A stretch of DNA of 35,356 nt, taken from assembly GCA_014801985.1 (NCBI GenBank), contig JAAVDD010000044.1:1-35356 (forward strand). The letters run 5' to 3'. Shown piece after piece: positions 1 to 8,087 of this stretch (its first letter is position 1; each line of letters starts with the position of its first letter). This DNA is from Bacteroides sp. Lineage in GTDB: Bacteria > Bacteroidota > Bacteroidia > Bacteroidales > Muribaculaceae. A program made the translations under genes and the position numbers. The notes under the pieces were generated by a model. That model searched no databases. It had not been told where the DNA came from and worked only from the letters and a program-made list of their open reading frames with translations.

Positions 1-104
1 AAGCTGTTCTCACACGCTTTGACACCACAGTATCCAGTTGGAAAGGATGGAACTTTCTCGCATTTATCGTTATTTCCCTTAAAAAATTTCACAAATCAAA
101 TTAG
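1..104 (+). CDS. C-terminal end of a gene cut by the window edge, transposase-like
   Basis: An open frame enters from the left edge (first full codon at base 3) and stops at TAG 102-104, giving 33 residues. It contains TRFDTTVSSWKGWNFLAF followed by a hydrophobic/basic tail. The pattern of an Arg-aromatic-Asp motif, then a hydrophobic helix and a Lys-rich end, resembles the C-terminus of IS5/DDE-type transposases. Frame 1 over the same bases is also open (to about 150), so the reading frame is not certain. The start and catalytic residues lie outside the window, so this is an inference from one short motif. Confidence 0.35.
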   Translation, partial: AVLTRFDTTVSSWKGWNFLAFIVISLKKFHKSN

Positions 105-129
105 TTTAAACAACTTCAAGATAAACACA

Positions 130-172
130 TTACAGACATCAGTTTCCTAAAATTGGAAGCCGATGTCTGTAA
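130..172. terminator. Long hairpin between two converging units
   Basis: Bases 130-140 pair with 162-172 without mismatch. After one mismatch, 142-147 pair with 155-160 (one G-T pair), leaving a 7-base loop. It lies between the gene ending at 104 (+) and the gene ending at 192 (-), where a bidirectional terminator is expected. A T-tract lies only on the hairpin's upstream side for the minus strand, so it is not a textbook intrinsic terminator. Confidence 0.45.
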
Positions 173-191
173 AAAATTTTAAATTTCTATT

Positions 192-1334
192 TTATCTTCT
201 ACCGCGGCCACCGCTGCTCGTTCTTCCGCCACCGTAGCTTCCACCCGACGATCTACTGCTGCTTCCGGAGCTTCGACTTGGAGTATAAGAGGAACTTCGA
301 TTGCTACTGGAGGAAGTGCCGTAGCTACTTGAACTTCTATGTGATGAGGAGCTTGACGAGTTGTTCTGGTACATTGATCCGCTATTGCTATAACCGGCAG
401 AACCATTTCTGTAACCTGAGGAATTAGCGGAGCCATACCTTCTATGTCCATCGTTTCCAACGGTATATGTACGTCGATTGGTATTCGCTGTAGGACCACT
501 CACTCTGTTGGGCACTGAATTCTTATCATCGAATGAATAAGTGCGGTGATAGTTGGTAGCCAAGTTCTTCTTCGACGAAGCATTTCCATAGCGATTGGAA
601 TATGTGCGATGTGAATTGTAACCGGGACGGGTATTATATGCCCAATTACTCCCCGGACGGTTAGGCTGCCTGCCCCAAGGACTATAATCAGCATAAAAAC
701 CGGCACCCCAACCGGGACCCCAGCCCCAGTTCGGCCCCCATGCCCAGAATGGTCCCCAGCCCCAAACAGGAGTGTTCCACCAAGTCCAGGATAACGAGGG
801 ACCCCATGCCCATGACGGGCCTAAACTCCAGGAAGGCCAAAGTTCAAAACCCCAGACAGGACTGTAAGACCAGGAATAAGACCCTCCCCATCTCCATGAT
901 GGCATCCAGGAATAGTAATCATAATAACCCGGCCATCCGTATACGGAATTAAAATATGGGAGACCGTTATCGAAGACAATTTCAACGTTTCCATAGGAGT
1001 TGTCGATCACTTCAGAAAGCACTTCGGCATTATCAACTACAATTGTAGGATTATAGAATTTTTGTATCTTCTGAGTGTAAACAAAGTCCTCACCTCCCTC
1101 AGCCTTTGCCCCGATGGTATCAATGGGAGATTCATAGTACTGGCCTCGTCGATTATACTTGTCTACATCGAGCGAGCTGAAGTCTTTGATGTAATTTGAC
1201 TTTTTGCTCTTCTTTTCTGAACTGTTCTGAGCCGCGTCATTCTTCGGATTATAATAAATATCGTCGAATTCCTGCGCCTGGGCTGATACCCCGGCAAGTG
1301 CAAGAATGAATAGTGAGTAAATATACCTCTTCAT
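192..1334 (-). CDS. Secreted Trp/Gly/Pro-rich, Ser-rich-tailed protein of unknown function
   Basis: This 380-residue protein starts with a signal peptide (MKRYIYSLFILALAGVSAQA, likely cut before Gln21). A charged region with many Lys, Asp and Tyr residues follows. Roughly residues 133-235 form an aromatic low-complexity stretch with about 22 tryptophans in 100 residues, set in WGP/WGW-type units. The C-terminal third is rich in Ser, Tyr, Asn and Gly and ends in a Gly/Arg-rich tail (SSGGRGRR). I recognise no catalytic motif. It is probably periplasmic or surface-exposed. It stands alone, 109 bp downstream of the methyltransferase gene on the same strand. I am sure it is a real gene, because the signal peptide and codon pattern hold throughout. 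I do not know its function. Confidence 0.85.
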   Translation of the reverse strand: MKRYIYSLFILALAGVSAQAQEFDDIYYNPKNDAAQNSSEKKSKKSNYIKDFSSLDVDKYNRRGQYYESPIDTIGAKAEGGEDFVYTQKIQKFYNPTIVVDNAEVLSEVIDNSYGNVEIVFDNGLPYFNSVYGWPGYYDYYSWMPSWRWGGSYSWSYSPVWGFELWPSWSLGPSWAWGPSLSWTWWNTPVWGWGPFWAWGPNWGWGPGWGAGFYADYSPWGRQPNRPGSNWAYNTRPGYNSHRTYSNRYGNASSKKNLATNYHRTYSFDDKNSVPNRVSGPTANTNRRTYTVGNDGHRRYGSANSSGYRNGSAGYSNSGSMYQNNSSSSSSHRSSSSYGTSSSSNRSSSYTPSRSSGSSSRSSGGSYGGGRTSSGGRGRR

Positions 1335-1443
1335 AGCTCTAACATTTTGTAGGTTTTACTTTGTAAATTATGACACATTGTGTTCTAAATGGTTTAATAA
1401 AATTTGAAAAAAGATAGAAATTTTTCTTGTTTTTTAACTTTTT

Positions 1444-2157
1444 CTAAAATTTCAAATAAAAATTTTTACAAAGCCGCTTAAACTCTTCCGAAGGTGAACC
1501 GGGAAGATCTTCAAGTACTATTTCCTTCCAGACCGGTTCAAAATTTAAATTCTCACCCATTTGGAATTCCATCATTATTCTCTTGAACTCTAATTCCCTT
1601 CTTCCTTTAATTTTAGCTGCTCTAATGAGATGCATTCTATTTAACTCCGCCATTTCCACAACCTCTTTAAATTGACAAAAAGGAAATATCAAACCTATTA
1701 CTCCATTCTCCACAAGAATATCTTTCCCTTTGGAAAGAAGTGATGTTGGAGAGAGGGAGGATTGGTGACGAGCGCATTCTCTTGGATTAACAATTCTTTC
1801 AATGCCTGAGTTGAAAAAAGGGGGATTAGAAATTATCAAATCGTATTTTTTCTCAATCACATCATTATAACTCCTCACTTTTGCAGAAAGTCGATTGCTC
1901 CATGGAGAATTAAAGAAATTTTCATTTGCCTCTTCTACAGATTCCGAATGCACATCAATCCCTTCTATAATGGCGTTTTGATTTCTTTGGGCACACATTA
2001 AAGAAAGAATACCGCATCCTGTCCCAACATCCAAAATATTATTGGCAAACTCTACATTTACCCAACTTCCAAGCAATATGGAGTCTATGCCAACCTTCAT
2101 GGACGATCGGTTATGACGCACATTAAATTGCTTAAAAGAAAATATATCACTACTCAT
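1444..2157 (-). CDS. trmN6: tRNA1(Val) adenine(37)-N6-methyltransferase family protein
   Basis: This is a 237-residue Rossmann-fold, SAM-dependent methyltransferase. The SAM-binding motif ILDVGTGCGILSL lies at residues 41-53. An acidic SAM-ribose contact follows at GIDVHSES (about 67-73), and the N6-adenine catalytic motif NPPFF is at 111-115. Length and motif order fit the YfiC/TrmN6 family, which methylates A37 of tRNA1(Val) in enterobacteria; the tRNA target here is inferred from family. Its start codon overlaps the end of the upstream DEAD-box helicase gene by 8 bp, so the two are translationally coupled RNA-related genes in one operon. The protein acts in the cytoplasm. Confidence 0.88.
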   Translation of the reverse strand: MSSDIFSFKQFNVRHNRSSMKVGIDSILLGSWVNVEFANNILDVGTGCGILSLMCAQRNQNAIIEGIDVHSESVEEANENFFNSPWSNRLSAKVRSYNDVIEKKYDLIISNPPFFNSGIERIVNPRECARHQSSLSPTSLLSKGKDILVENGVIGLIFPFCQFKEVVEMAELNRMHLIRAAKIKGRRELEFKRIMMEFQMGENLNFEPVWKEIVLEDLPGSPSEEFKRLCKNFYLKF

Positions 2158-3502
2158 TCACCTCTCCCTTATTGTTTCTCTTTTTATGCTTATAATATGA
2201 CTTTTTATTCGGATTACGTTTATTATTATCTTGAGGAGGTTTTGTAGTGGCACCCTCCTTGTTATTATCAGCATTGTTATTATCAGCATTCTTAGCTGAG
2301 CCTCTCTTTCCTTTAAAACCCCCGGGACGTTTCCTGCGAGATTTTCCTTTTGCATCATAATCCGGAACGGGACCAAGCTCTTCATCTACCTTTCCCCTTG
2401 GTATCTTCTTTTCAAGAAGACGCTCAATCTGTTTGAGACGATTAAAATCTACTTCTGAAACAAAAGTCACAGCCTTCCCATCTCTATCTGCACGAGCCGT
2501 GCGACCGATACGATGAATATAATCTTCAGGATCTCGGGGCACATCATAATTAATGACTATCTCTATATCGTCAATATCAATTCCTCTGGATAGAATATCC
2601 GTAGCTACTATGACATTTAGTTTTCCGGCCTTGAAATCGAGAATGACGTCATCGCGTTTTATCTGGTCAAGATCAGAATGCATCTCTGAGACTTTAAGGT
2701 TGTATCCCTTTAATTCCCTGGCCAACTGCTTTACCTTTAGTTTTGAGGAGGAAAAAATTATGGCTCTATTGGGTGGAGTCTCTTTAAAAAGCTTTCGAAG
2801 TATGGGCATCTTCTGCGTTTCATAACAGATAAAGATTTGTTGATCAATCTTCTCTGCCGGTTTTGACACAGCAAGCTTTATTTCAAATGGATTATTAAGA
2901 ATCTTCGAAGCAAGCTGCTGAATCTTTGGGGGCATGGTGGCTGAAAAAAGAAGTGTCTGTCTTTCTTTGGGCAGGTGAGACATTATCTGCATTATATCAT
3001 CCGCAAAACCCATATCCAACATTCTGTCAGCCTCGTCAAGGATAAAGAATGAGACCTTTGATAAATCCACGTATCCCATGCTTAAATGTGCCAGAAGTCG
3101 GCCCGGTGTGGCAATAATTACATCAGCTCCTGCCTTCAGGCTTTTTCGCTGTTGTTCGTAAGTATAACCATCGGTACCTCCATAGATTGCACATCCACTT
3201 ATAGGCATAAAATATGCAAAACCTTGCAGCTGTCTGTCAATTTGCTGCGCCAGTTCACGAGTCGGAGCCATCACCACGCAGTTAACCTGATTCTCCGGGA
3301 AGCCTTCTTCCACGAGTTCATGGATTACAGGCAATAAGTAAGCGGCTGTTTTGCCAGTACCTGTCTGAGCGCATGCCAGAATGTCTCTTCCTTCCATTAT
3401 GGCAGGGATAGCTGCCTCCTGAATAGGAGTACATTCGTCAAAATGCATATCGTAAAGTCCGTCAAGCACTGACTCATTATATAATATATCTTCAAATCTC
3501 AT
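2150..3502 (-). CDS. DEAD-box ATP-dependent RNA helicase, RhlE-like
   Basis: A 450-residue protein with the full superfamily-2 set: the Q motif (CTPIQEAAIP, about 24-33), Walker A AQTGTGKT (45-52), PTRELAQQ (80-87), TPGRLL (132-137), DEAD (156-159), SAT, and HRIGRTARA late in domain 2. From about residue 380 the tail is low-complexity, rich in Asn, Lys, Asp and Arg. Such tails usually bind RNA in RhlE-type helicases. The role is ATP-driven RNA unwinding in ribosome assembly or mRNA turnover. A promoter is visible upstream at 3571-3602, and trmN6 follows with an 8-bp overlap. Which of the several Bacteroidales paralogues this is cannot be told from sequence alone. Confidence 0.95.
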   Translation of the reverse strand: MRFEDILYNESVLDGLYDMHFDECTPIQEAAIPAIMEGRDILACAQTGTGKTAAYLLPVIHELVEEGFPENQVNCVVMAPTRELAQQIDRQLQGFAYFMPISGCAIYGGTDGYTYEQQRKSLKAGADVIIATPGRLLAHLSMGYVDLSKVSFFILDEADRMLDMGFADDIMQIMSHLPKERQTLLFSATMPPKIQQLASKILNNPFEIKLAVSKPAEKIDQQIFICYETQKMPILRKLFKETPPNRAIIFSSSKLKVKQLARELKGYNLKVSEMHSDLDQIKRDDVILDFKAGKLNVIVATDILSRGIDIDDIEIVINYDVPRDPEDYIHRIGRTARADRDGKAVTFVSEVDFNRLKQIERLLEKKIPRGKVDEELGPVPDYDAKGKSRRKRPGGFKGKRGSAKNADNNNADNNKEGATTKPPQDNNKRNPNKKSYYKHKKRNNKGEVNE

Positions 3503-3570
3503 TACAATCTCGATATCTATATACTTTTTTTAATATAATTCTGCATTGTCTAATCATCACAGAAACTTTA

Positions 3571-3602
3571 CAAAATTAGCTATTTATCTGCATTTAATCA
3601 AT
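3571..3602 (-). promoter_or_regulatory. Promoter of helicase-trmN6 operon
   Basis: Read on the minus strand, ATTG (3599-3602) and TAATTTTG (3571-3578) are separated by 20 bp, matching the Bacteroidetes TTG-N20-TAnnTTTG promoter. It leaves a 5' leader of roughly 60 bases before the helicase ATG at 3502. Confidence 0.6.
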
Positions 3603-3736
3603 AAAAAATTTTAAGTAAAAATAAACAGTTGGTTTTCAATAAATTAAAACTTTTTTAAAATTTTTTAATTTTTTCTGAAACAATTTTAACCAACTTTCTG
3701 TTATGAAAATAGAAAACCAATTAAACGTATACTAAC

Positions 3737-4243
3737 ATGAGACAACAGGAATCATTTAAAGACCGCGTGATAGGACTTCAGAGCAATCTGATGAGTTTTG
3801 CTTACCAGCTCACATCTAATCGTGAACAAGCTGAAGATCTTCTTCAGGACACAACTCTTAAGGCTTTGTCCAACGAGGATAAGTATGTTGACAATGTAAA
3901 TTTCAAAGGATGGATTTTCACCATCATGAGAAATATCTTCATCAACAACTATCGTCAGACAGTTCGTCAGGCCACAGTTATCGACAAGACTGAAGACCTC
4001 TATCATCTTAATATCAGCCAGGATTCCGGTATCAACACTCCGGAAGGTTCCTATGCAGTGAAAGAGATTTCTGTCGTTCTCAACTCTTTCTCCGATGATT
4101 ATCGTATCCCCTTCAATATGTTTGTTGCAGGATATAAGTATAATGAGATTGCTGAAAAGCTTGATCTTCCTCTTGGCACTGTAAAGAGCCGTATTTTCTT
4201 CGCTCGCAAAAGACTGCGCGAAGAACTCAAAGATTATCGTTAA
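3737..4243 (+). CDS. ECF-type RNA polymerase sigma factor
   Basis: At 168 residues this is the usual length of an ECF sigma factor. The sigma-2 region (about 10-80) has the hallmark AYQLTSNREQAEDLLQDT and GWIFTIMRNIFIN. The sigma-4 region (about 110-165) has the helix-turn-helix KYNEIAEKLDLPLGTVKSRI followed by FARKRLREEL. No anti-sigma factor or TonB/SusCD partner lies next to it, so the signal is unknown. It is divergent from the helicase operon across a very AT-rich spacer (3503-3736) and is followed by a strong intrinsic terminator at 4349-4390, so it appears monocistronic. I saw no convincing TAnnTTTG element upstream. Confidence 0.92.
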   Translation: MRQQESFKDRVIGLQSNLMSFAYQLTSNREQAEDLLQDTTLKALSNEDKYVDNVNFKGWIFTIMRNIFINNYRQTVRQATVIDKTEDLYHLNISQDSGINTPEGSYAVKEISVVLNSFSDDYRIPFNMFVAGYKYNEIAEKLDLPLGTVKSRIFFARKRLREELKDYR

Positions 4244-4348
4244 AATAAAAAATAACCCATAAATTATAGACGCGGTGCGATATACCCTAAAAGTTATAAT
4301 CTCACTGTCTTACGTTTAATGGTTGAAAATGGATATGAATATCCTTTT

Positions 4349-4390
4349 GAAAGATGAGGTCTCCTTGCCTCATCTTTCTCGTTTTTATAT
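4349..4390 (+). terminator. Intrinsic terminator after the ECF sigma gene
   Basis: An 11-bp perfect stem (4349-4359 with 4368-4378, GAAAGATGAGG and its complement) closes an 8-base loop and is followed by TCGTTTTTATAT. It lies about 105 bp after the sigma gene's stop; nothing else is visible in that gap. Confidence 0.8.
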
Positions 4391-4429
4391 GGAAAGGAAT
4401 CAACATTTTAATCTTTAATTTTTTGCGAC

Positions 4430-4939
4430 ATGAATACTTCCGTTATAGCGGTAAGTCAATACTTAACCCCACACGGTTCTCTTCTTCTGGGAGAACACAA
4501 CAACAAGTTATGTTTATGTGATTGGATTAATCGTAAAAACCGAGTGCAGATTGATATGAAAATTACTCGATTTCTATGTGCTAAGTACGAAGAACGTGAA
4601 TCAGAACTGCTTTCCAGAACCATTTCTTTGTTTAATCAATACTTTGAAGGAGAGAAAATAGAATTTAATATACCTCTACTATTTATTGGAACTCCTTTTC
4701 AAAAAAAAATATGGAATGGCCTAATGACCATTCCATACGGAGAAACAATTTCATATTCAACATTTGCACAGAATATCGGTAATCCAAGAGGTATAAGAGC
4801 AGTTGCAAACGCTGTTGGGGCAAACCCTCTTTCAATTATTGTTCCCTGTCATCGGGTGATTGGAGCCAATGGGAGACTTACAGGATATGCAGGAGGGTTA
4901 AATGCCAAGAAATTTTTATTAGATCTTGAGAAAAGATAG
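4430..4939 (+). CDS. ogt: Methylated-DNA--[protein]-cysteine S-methyltransferase
   Basis: A 169-residue suicide DNA-repair protein that transfers an alkyl group from O6-alkylguanine to its own cysteine. The C-terminal catalytic domain has GTPFQKKIW (87-95), the DNA-binding RAVANAVGANP (123-133), and the active site IVPCHRVIG with acceptor Cys140, then GRLTGYAGGL. The N-terminal domain is short, as in Ogt-type enzymes, and lacks an Ada metal-binding domain. It lies after the sigma-factor terminator and converges on the HMA gene with only 10 bp between the stop codons. I saw no clean promoter; a near-consensus TAATTTTTTG precedes the ATG closely. Confidence 0.95.
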   Translation: MNTSVIAVSQYLTPHGSLLLGEHNNKLCLCDWINRKNRVQIDMKITRFLCAKYEERESELLSRTISLFNQYFEGEKIEFNIPLLFIGTPFQKKIWNGLMTIPYGETISYSTFAQNIGNPRGIRAVANAVGANPLSIIVPCHRVIGANGRLTGYAGGLNAKKFLLDLEKR

Positions 4940-4949
4940 GAATGAAGTT

Positions 4950-5261
4950 TTATTTTACCTCTTCCTTAAGATTCTCTTCCACTATGATCTCCTCAACTTC
5001 ATAATGAAGTTTATTCAAAGCCTCCTCTATTTTTGCCTTATCTGTCTTATCAGCATCGAATGTCACTGTGATAGTCTGACTTTTCAAATCAGTCTCGACT
5101 TTTTTCACTCCTTTCTCAAAACGAAGATTCCCTTTTATTTTCTTTTCACAGTTCTGACAAACCATACGAGGCTGAGGAGTAAAAACAACTTCTGTGATTT
5201 CCTTCGCAGCCAGTGTCATAGTGCAGCTACATAGAAGTAGACCTAATATTACTCTTTTCAT
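4950..5261 (-). CDS. Secreted heavy-metal-associated (HMA) domain protein
   Basis: A 103-residue protein with a hydrophobic N-terminal signal (MKRVILGLLLCSCTMTLAA) and one ferredoxin-like HMA domain. The metal-binding motif MVCQNCEKK places the CxxC cysteines at residues 35 and 38. The later VETDLKSQTITVTFDADKTD and ALNKLHYEV elements are typical of the CopZ/MerP fold. The LCSC at residues 10-13 could also be a weak lipobox. The domain would bind a soft metal such as Cu(I) in the periplasm. It begins 19 bp after the TonB receptor's stop on the same strand, so the pair is almost certainly one transcription unit. The metal identity is inferred. Confidence 0.88.
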   Translation of the reverse strand: MKRVILGLLLCSCTMTLAAKEITEVVFTPQPRMVCQNCEKKIKGNLRFEKGVKKVETDLKSQTITVTFDADKTDKAKIEEALNKLHYEVEEIIVEENLKEEVK

Positions 5262-5280
5262 TATATTAAAAATTTATCTG

Positions 5281-7311
5281 TTAAAGCTTACCGAAGTTAA
5301 AACGCACACCCACATATCCCATTGCCCCGTGTAGCGGTCCCCAAATCATTGTTGAGTCAAAGTTTTCACTCCATGGATCCTCTGAGGCGATAATTGGATT
5401 CTTCTGACGAAAATTTGTGAGGTTCTCCCCACCGATGTAGATTGAAAAATTTCGGAACCAGCGAGTCACTTGAAGATTCAGCTGAGGAAATGCTTTGAAT
5501 CTTTTCGGCCAGGAGAAATCGCCGGATGAAGTAACATAGGGAGCAGGCATACGGCCCCCTCCATTTACCACAAATGTGGCATCAAACTGCCATATATCCA
5601 TTTCAGTTGAAAAAGATGCAGTAAGAAGCGCCTTATATCGTGAGGTCAGCGGTTTTTCCATTAATATTCCATTATAGGTCGTCTTAACATCATTAAGTCG
5701 CCAAGCGGCAGTGACACTTAGACCGAAATTTGATTCGAATGTCCCTTCTATTTGAAAGGTATGAGAATAGGACTTTCCTCTAAGATTTCCTATTGTCAAT
5801 ATATGTGGATTTGAATCATAGTCAGTGATTACTTGACGTACAAAACGAGTATAGAAATATTCGGCATCCAGTTTTAGAGTTTGAGCTCCGATTGGAAAAG
5901 TCAATGTCGCGTTCAAGCCATAGTTCCATGAAGCCTCTTGATTCAAATTTTCAACCACAATCCGGCGTCCACTCGCAAGAAGATAATTATATTCTGCCCA
6001 TCCGAAAACCGAACGATACCCCTTCCCGGCTGAAGCCCTTAAACTTAGCATTTCTATGGGATTATAACGTATATTGAATCTGGGAGTTGCAAACCAGCCA
6101 AACTCCGAGCTATAATCTCCTCTTATCCCAAACATTGCCATCAATTTATCGAACGGTTTGAAGGTATATTGAGCATAGGCACCTGCGGTGGTTTCCTTCT
6201 CAAGAATCTTTTTTCTTGCAGCTTCCGACAGATTCTCTGTCCTCACTCTTTGATTTAGATAATCATAATTATATGAAAGGCCCATTGAGAGATTATGGGT
6301 TCTACCAAAGTCTGATTCATACATAAGTGAAACATTGGCGTTACCCTCATCCACTCCGTATCCTTTATATCCATAAGAAGCTCCCAAGCCATGATAAGAA
6401 CCTCCAGCCATCAAAGCAATATTACTATTTTGTTCTTTATTCAGAATAACGGCATGTTTCATGTAAGCTTCATATCGTTGAGTATTCAGTTCAATAACAT
6501 AGGGATGACGGCCTTCCGATATATGACTATGTTTTCCTATCTGACCTGCTTTGCTTTTCTCGTTAATAATACCGAAACCTGCATGCATAATATATCTCGA
6601 TCCAAGATAATTCCATCTATTCTGGAAATTAACCTGTCTTAAATCCGGAGATTCAACAAAGCCATCTCCATCAGAATCATGATTCATGAATCGGTCTTCA
6701 AAATGAGCAAGGATTTCTGTGTTAAGCTTTGGTGATAGATGAAAATTCGCATCTGCATTGGCCTCGAGTTTAAATTCAGAATCAAAATATAGATTAATTG
6801 CCTCACCCGACAGATCTTGTGGTTTCAAATATTCCACATTTATCTGTCCTGACATGGCTTCAAATCCATTTTTAACAGAACTGCATCCTTTTGAAACACT
6901 TATACTTTTCATCCATGGTCCCGGAACGTATCGAAGTGCATAGGGTCTTGCCGCGCCCCTGAAGTTTGTCATATTCTCGGTAAGTAATTGCACGTAACTT
7001 CCAGATAACCCAAGAAGTTTAATCTGCTTTGCCCCTGTTGCGGGATCAGAATAATTAACATCTACCGACGCATTAGTAGTAAAGCTCTCCCCCAAGTTGC
7101 AACAGGCTGCCCGAGAAAGCTCAGTCCTATTAATCATGAACGAATTTTCAGGTCCATCATCCTTAAACTTACCTGACTTGCGATGAGTAAAGACAAAATC
7201 ATCAAGGTCTTTCCATTGGGTGGTGTCGACATATTCCTGTGCAGAGGTTCCTAATGCGCAGAAAAAAGAAACCAATGCAGAGGAATAAAGATATTTGAAC
7301 GGCCAAAACAT
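5281..7311 (-). CDS. TonB-dependent outer-membrane receptor with Cys-Cys plug motif
   Basis: A 676-residue protein with a signal peptide ending near GTSAQ (residue 25), a plug domain (about 55-165), then a C-terminal beta-barrel ending in the usual aromatic-rich strand (GYVGVRFNFGKL). The plug begins with RTELSRAACCNLGESF, with adjacent cysteines 70 and 71, and has IKLLGLSGSYVQLL and a SGQINVE segment near 150-160. There is no N-terminal carboxypeptidase-like repeat domain before the plug, which shortens it relative to many Bacteroidetes receptors. It is followed directly by the HMA gene. From memory of the family, receptors with this CCNL plug motif occur beside HMA proteins in Bacteroidetes; a metal-related substrate is an inference. 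Upstream on the same strand is lrgAB. Confidence 0.93.
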   Translation of the reverse strand: MFWPFKYLYSSALVSFFCALGTSAQEYVDTTQWKDLDDFVFTHRKSGKFKDDGPENSFMINRTELSRAACCNLGESFTTNASVDVNYSDPATGAKQIKLLGLSGSYVQLLTENMTNFRGAARPYALRYVPGPWMKSISVSKGCSSVKNGFEAMSGQINVEYLKPQDLSGEAINLYFDSEFKLEANADANFHLSPKLNTEILAHFEDRFMNHDSDGDGFVESPDLRQVNFQNRWNYLGSRYIMHAGFGIINEKSKAGQIGKHSHISEGRHPYVIELNTQRYEAYMKHAVILNKEQNSNIALMAGGSYHGLGASYGYKGYGVDEGNANVSLMYESDFGRTHNLSMGLSYNYDYLNQRVRTENLSEAARKKILEKETTAGAYAQYTFKPFDKLMAMFGIRGDYSSEFGWFATPRFNIRYNPIEMLSLRASAGKGYRSVFGWAEYNYLLASGRRIVVENLNQEASWNYGLNATLTFPIGAQTLKLDAEYFYTRFVRQVITDYDSNPHILTIGNLRGKSYSHTFQIEGTFESNFGLSVTAAWRLNDVKTTYNGILMEKPLTSRYKALLTASFSTEMDIWQFDATFVVNGGGRMPAPYVTSSGDFSWPKRFKAFPQLNLQVTRWFRNFSIYIGGENLTNFRQKNPIIASEDPWSENFDSTMIWGPLHGAMGYVGVRFNFGKL

Positions 7312-7339
7312 TGAATTAAACCCGAATAAACTTTTACTT

Positions 7340-7360
7340 TATAAGTACCTAATACTTATA
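7340..7360. repeat. Short inverted repeat between lrgB and the TonB receptor
   Basis: An 8-bp perfect stem (TATAAGTA, 7340-7347, with 7353-7360) surrounds a 5-base loop in the 65-bp gap. It has no T-tract worth calling a terminator. It may be an operator for the receptor-HMA pair or a weak attenuator. Confidence 0.35.
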
Positions 7361-7376
7361 CGATAATTATCCTTAA

Positions 7377-8087
7377 TTATTGAGGGAGTAACAAATTCAC
7401 CAACGGTCCTGCAAGAAATGCAGTTAGAACTCCGTTTAGAATCAATCCCAATGTAGCATAAGCACCATAACGATCTGAAAGTTCACTAATCCTGTTAGTA
7501 CCCATGACATGGGCCGCAGTACCCATACTCAGACTTTGGGAAACGGCATGGTTCACTCTCCCCCATTGCATCATTTTCAATCCGGCTGCTGCTCCAATCA
7601 TTCCGACTACAACTACAATGGCTGAAGTCAATGCGGGGATACCACCTATCTGACGCGAGATTTCAATTGCAATCGGAGTTGAAACAGATTTTGGCGCCAA
7701 GGATTTAACTACTTCCGGAGAAGCACCCAGCCAACTTGCAATTAACACCACAGTAATGATCCCTATTACACATCCTGCAAGCTCCGTAAGGAAAAGTGTA
7801 AGAAATTGTGAACGTATATGTTTCAATTCATTGAAAAGTGGGAGACCCAAGGCCACAATAGCCGGTTTAAGCCATATCTCTATAAGATAACCGGACTCAT
7901 AATATTTCTCAAATGAAATCCCTGCAATCTTAAGAAGCGTAATCAAGGCTGCAATTGTTACAAGCATCGGACTAAGCCATCCCAATCCTTTCAATTTCTG
8001 AATACGACTTGCTCCCCAATAAATAAGAAATGTAAGTGTTAGCATTGGTAGAGGCTTCGAGATATATTCTACTATTTCAACTTCCAT
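7377..8087 (-). CDS. lrgB: LrgB family inner-membrane protein
   Basis: A 236-residue, highly hydrophobic protein with about seven membrane segments. It carries the LrgB hallmarks LAPKSVSTPIAIEISRQIGG (about 140-160) and GMIGAAAGL, followed by GTAAHVMGTNR near 188-198. With LrgA it forms the CidB/LrgB-type membrane pair first linked to holin-like control of murein hydrolases and, in other bacteria and plants, to pyruvate or glycolate export. Its start overlaps the end of lrgA by 11 bp, which means coupled translation. Substrate or role in this organism cannot be read from sequence. Confidence 0.93.
   Translation of the reverse strand: MEVEIVEYISKPLPMLTLTFLIYWGASRIQKLKGLGWLSPMLVTIAALITLLKIAGISFEKYYESGYLIEIWLKPAIVALGLPLFNELKHIRSQFLTLFLTELAGCVIGIITVVLIASWLGASPEVVKSLAPKSVSTPIAIEISRQIGGIPALTSAIVVVVGMIGAAAGLKMMQWGRVNHAVSQSLSMGTAAHVMGTNRISELSDRYGAYATLGLILNGVLTAFLAGPLVNLLLPQ

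Noticed and set aside
740..952. Open frame opposite the Trp-rich segment
   Set aside because: Antisense of a biased repeat region, with no start signal or protein-like pattern.
3503..3736. Possible small RNA in the AT-rich spacer
   Set aside because: Only A/T runs and one spaced repeat are present; no stable hairpin followed by a T-run on either strand.
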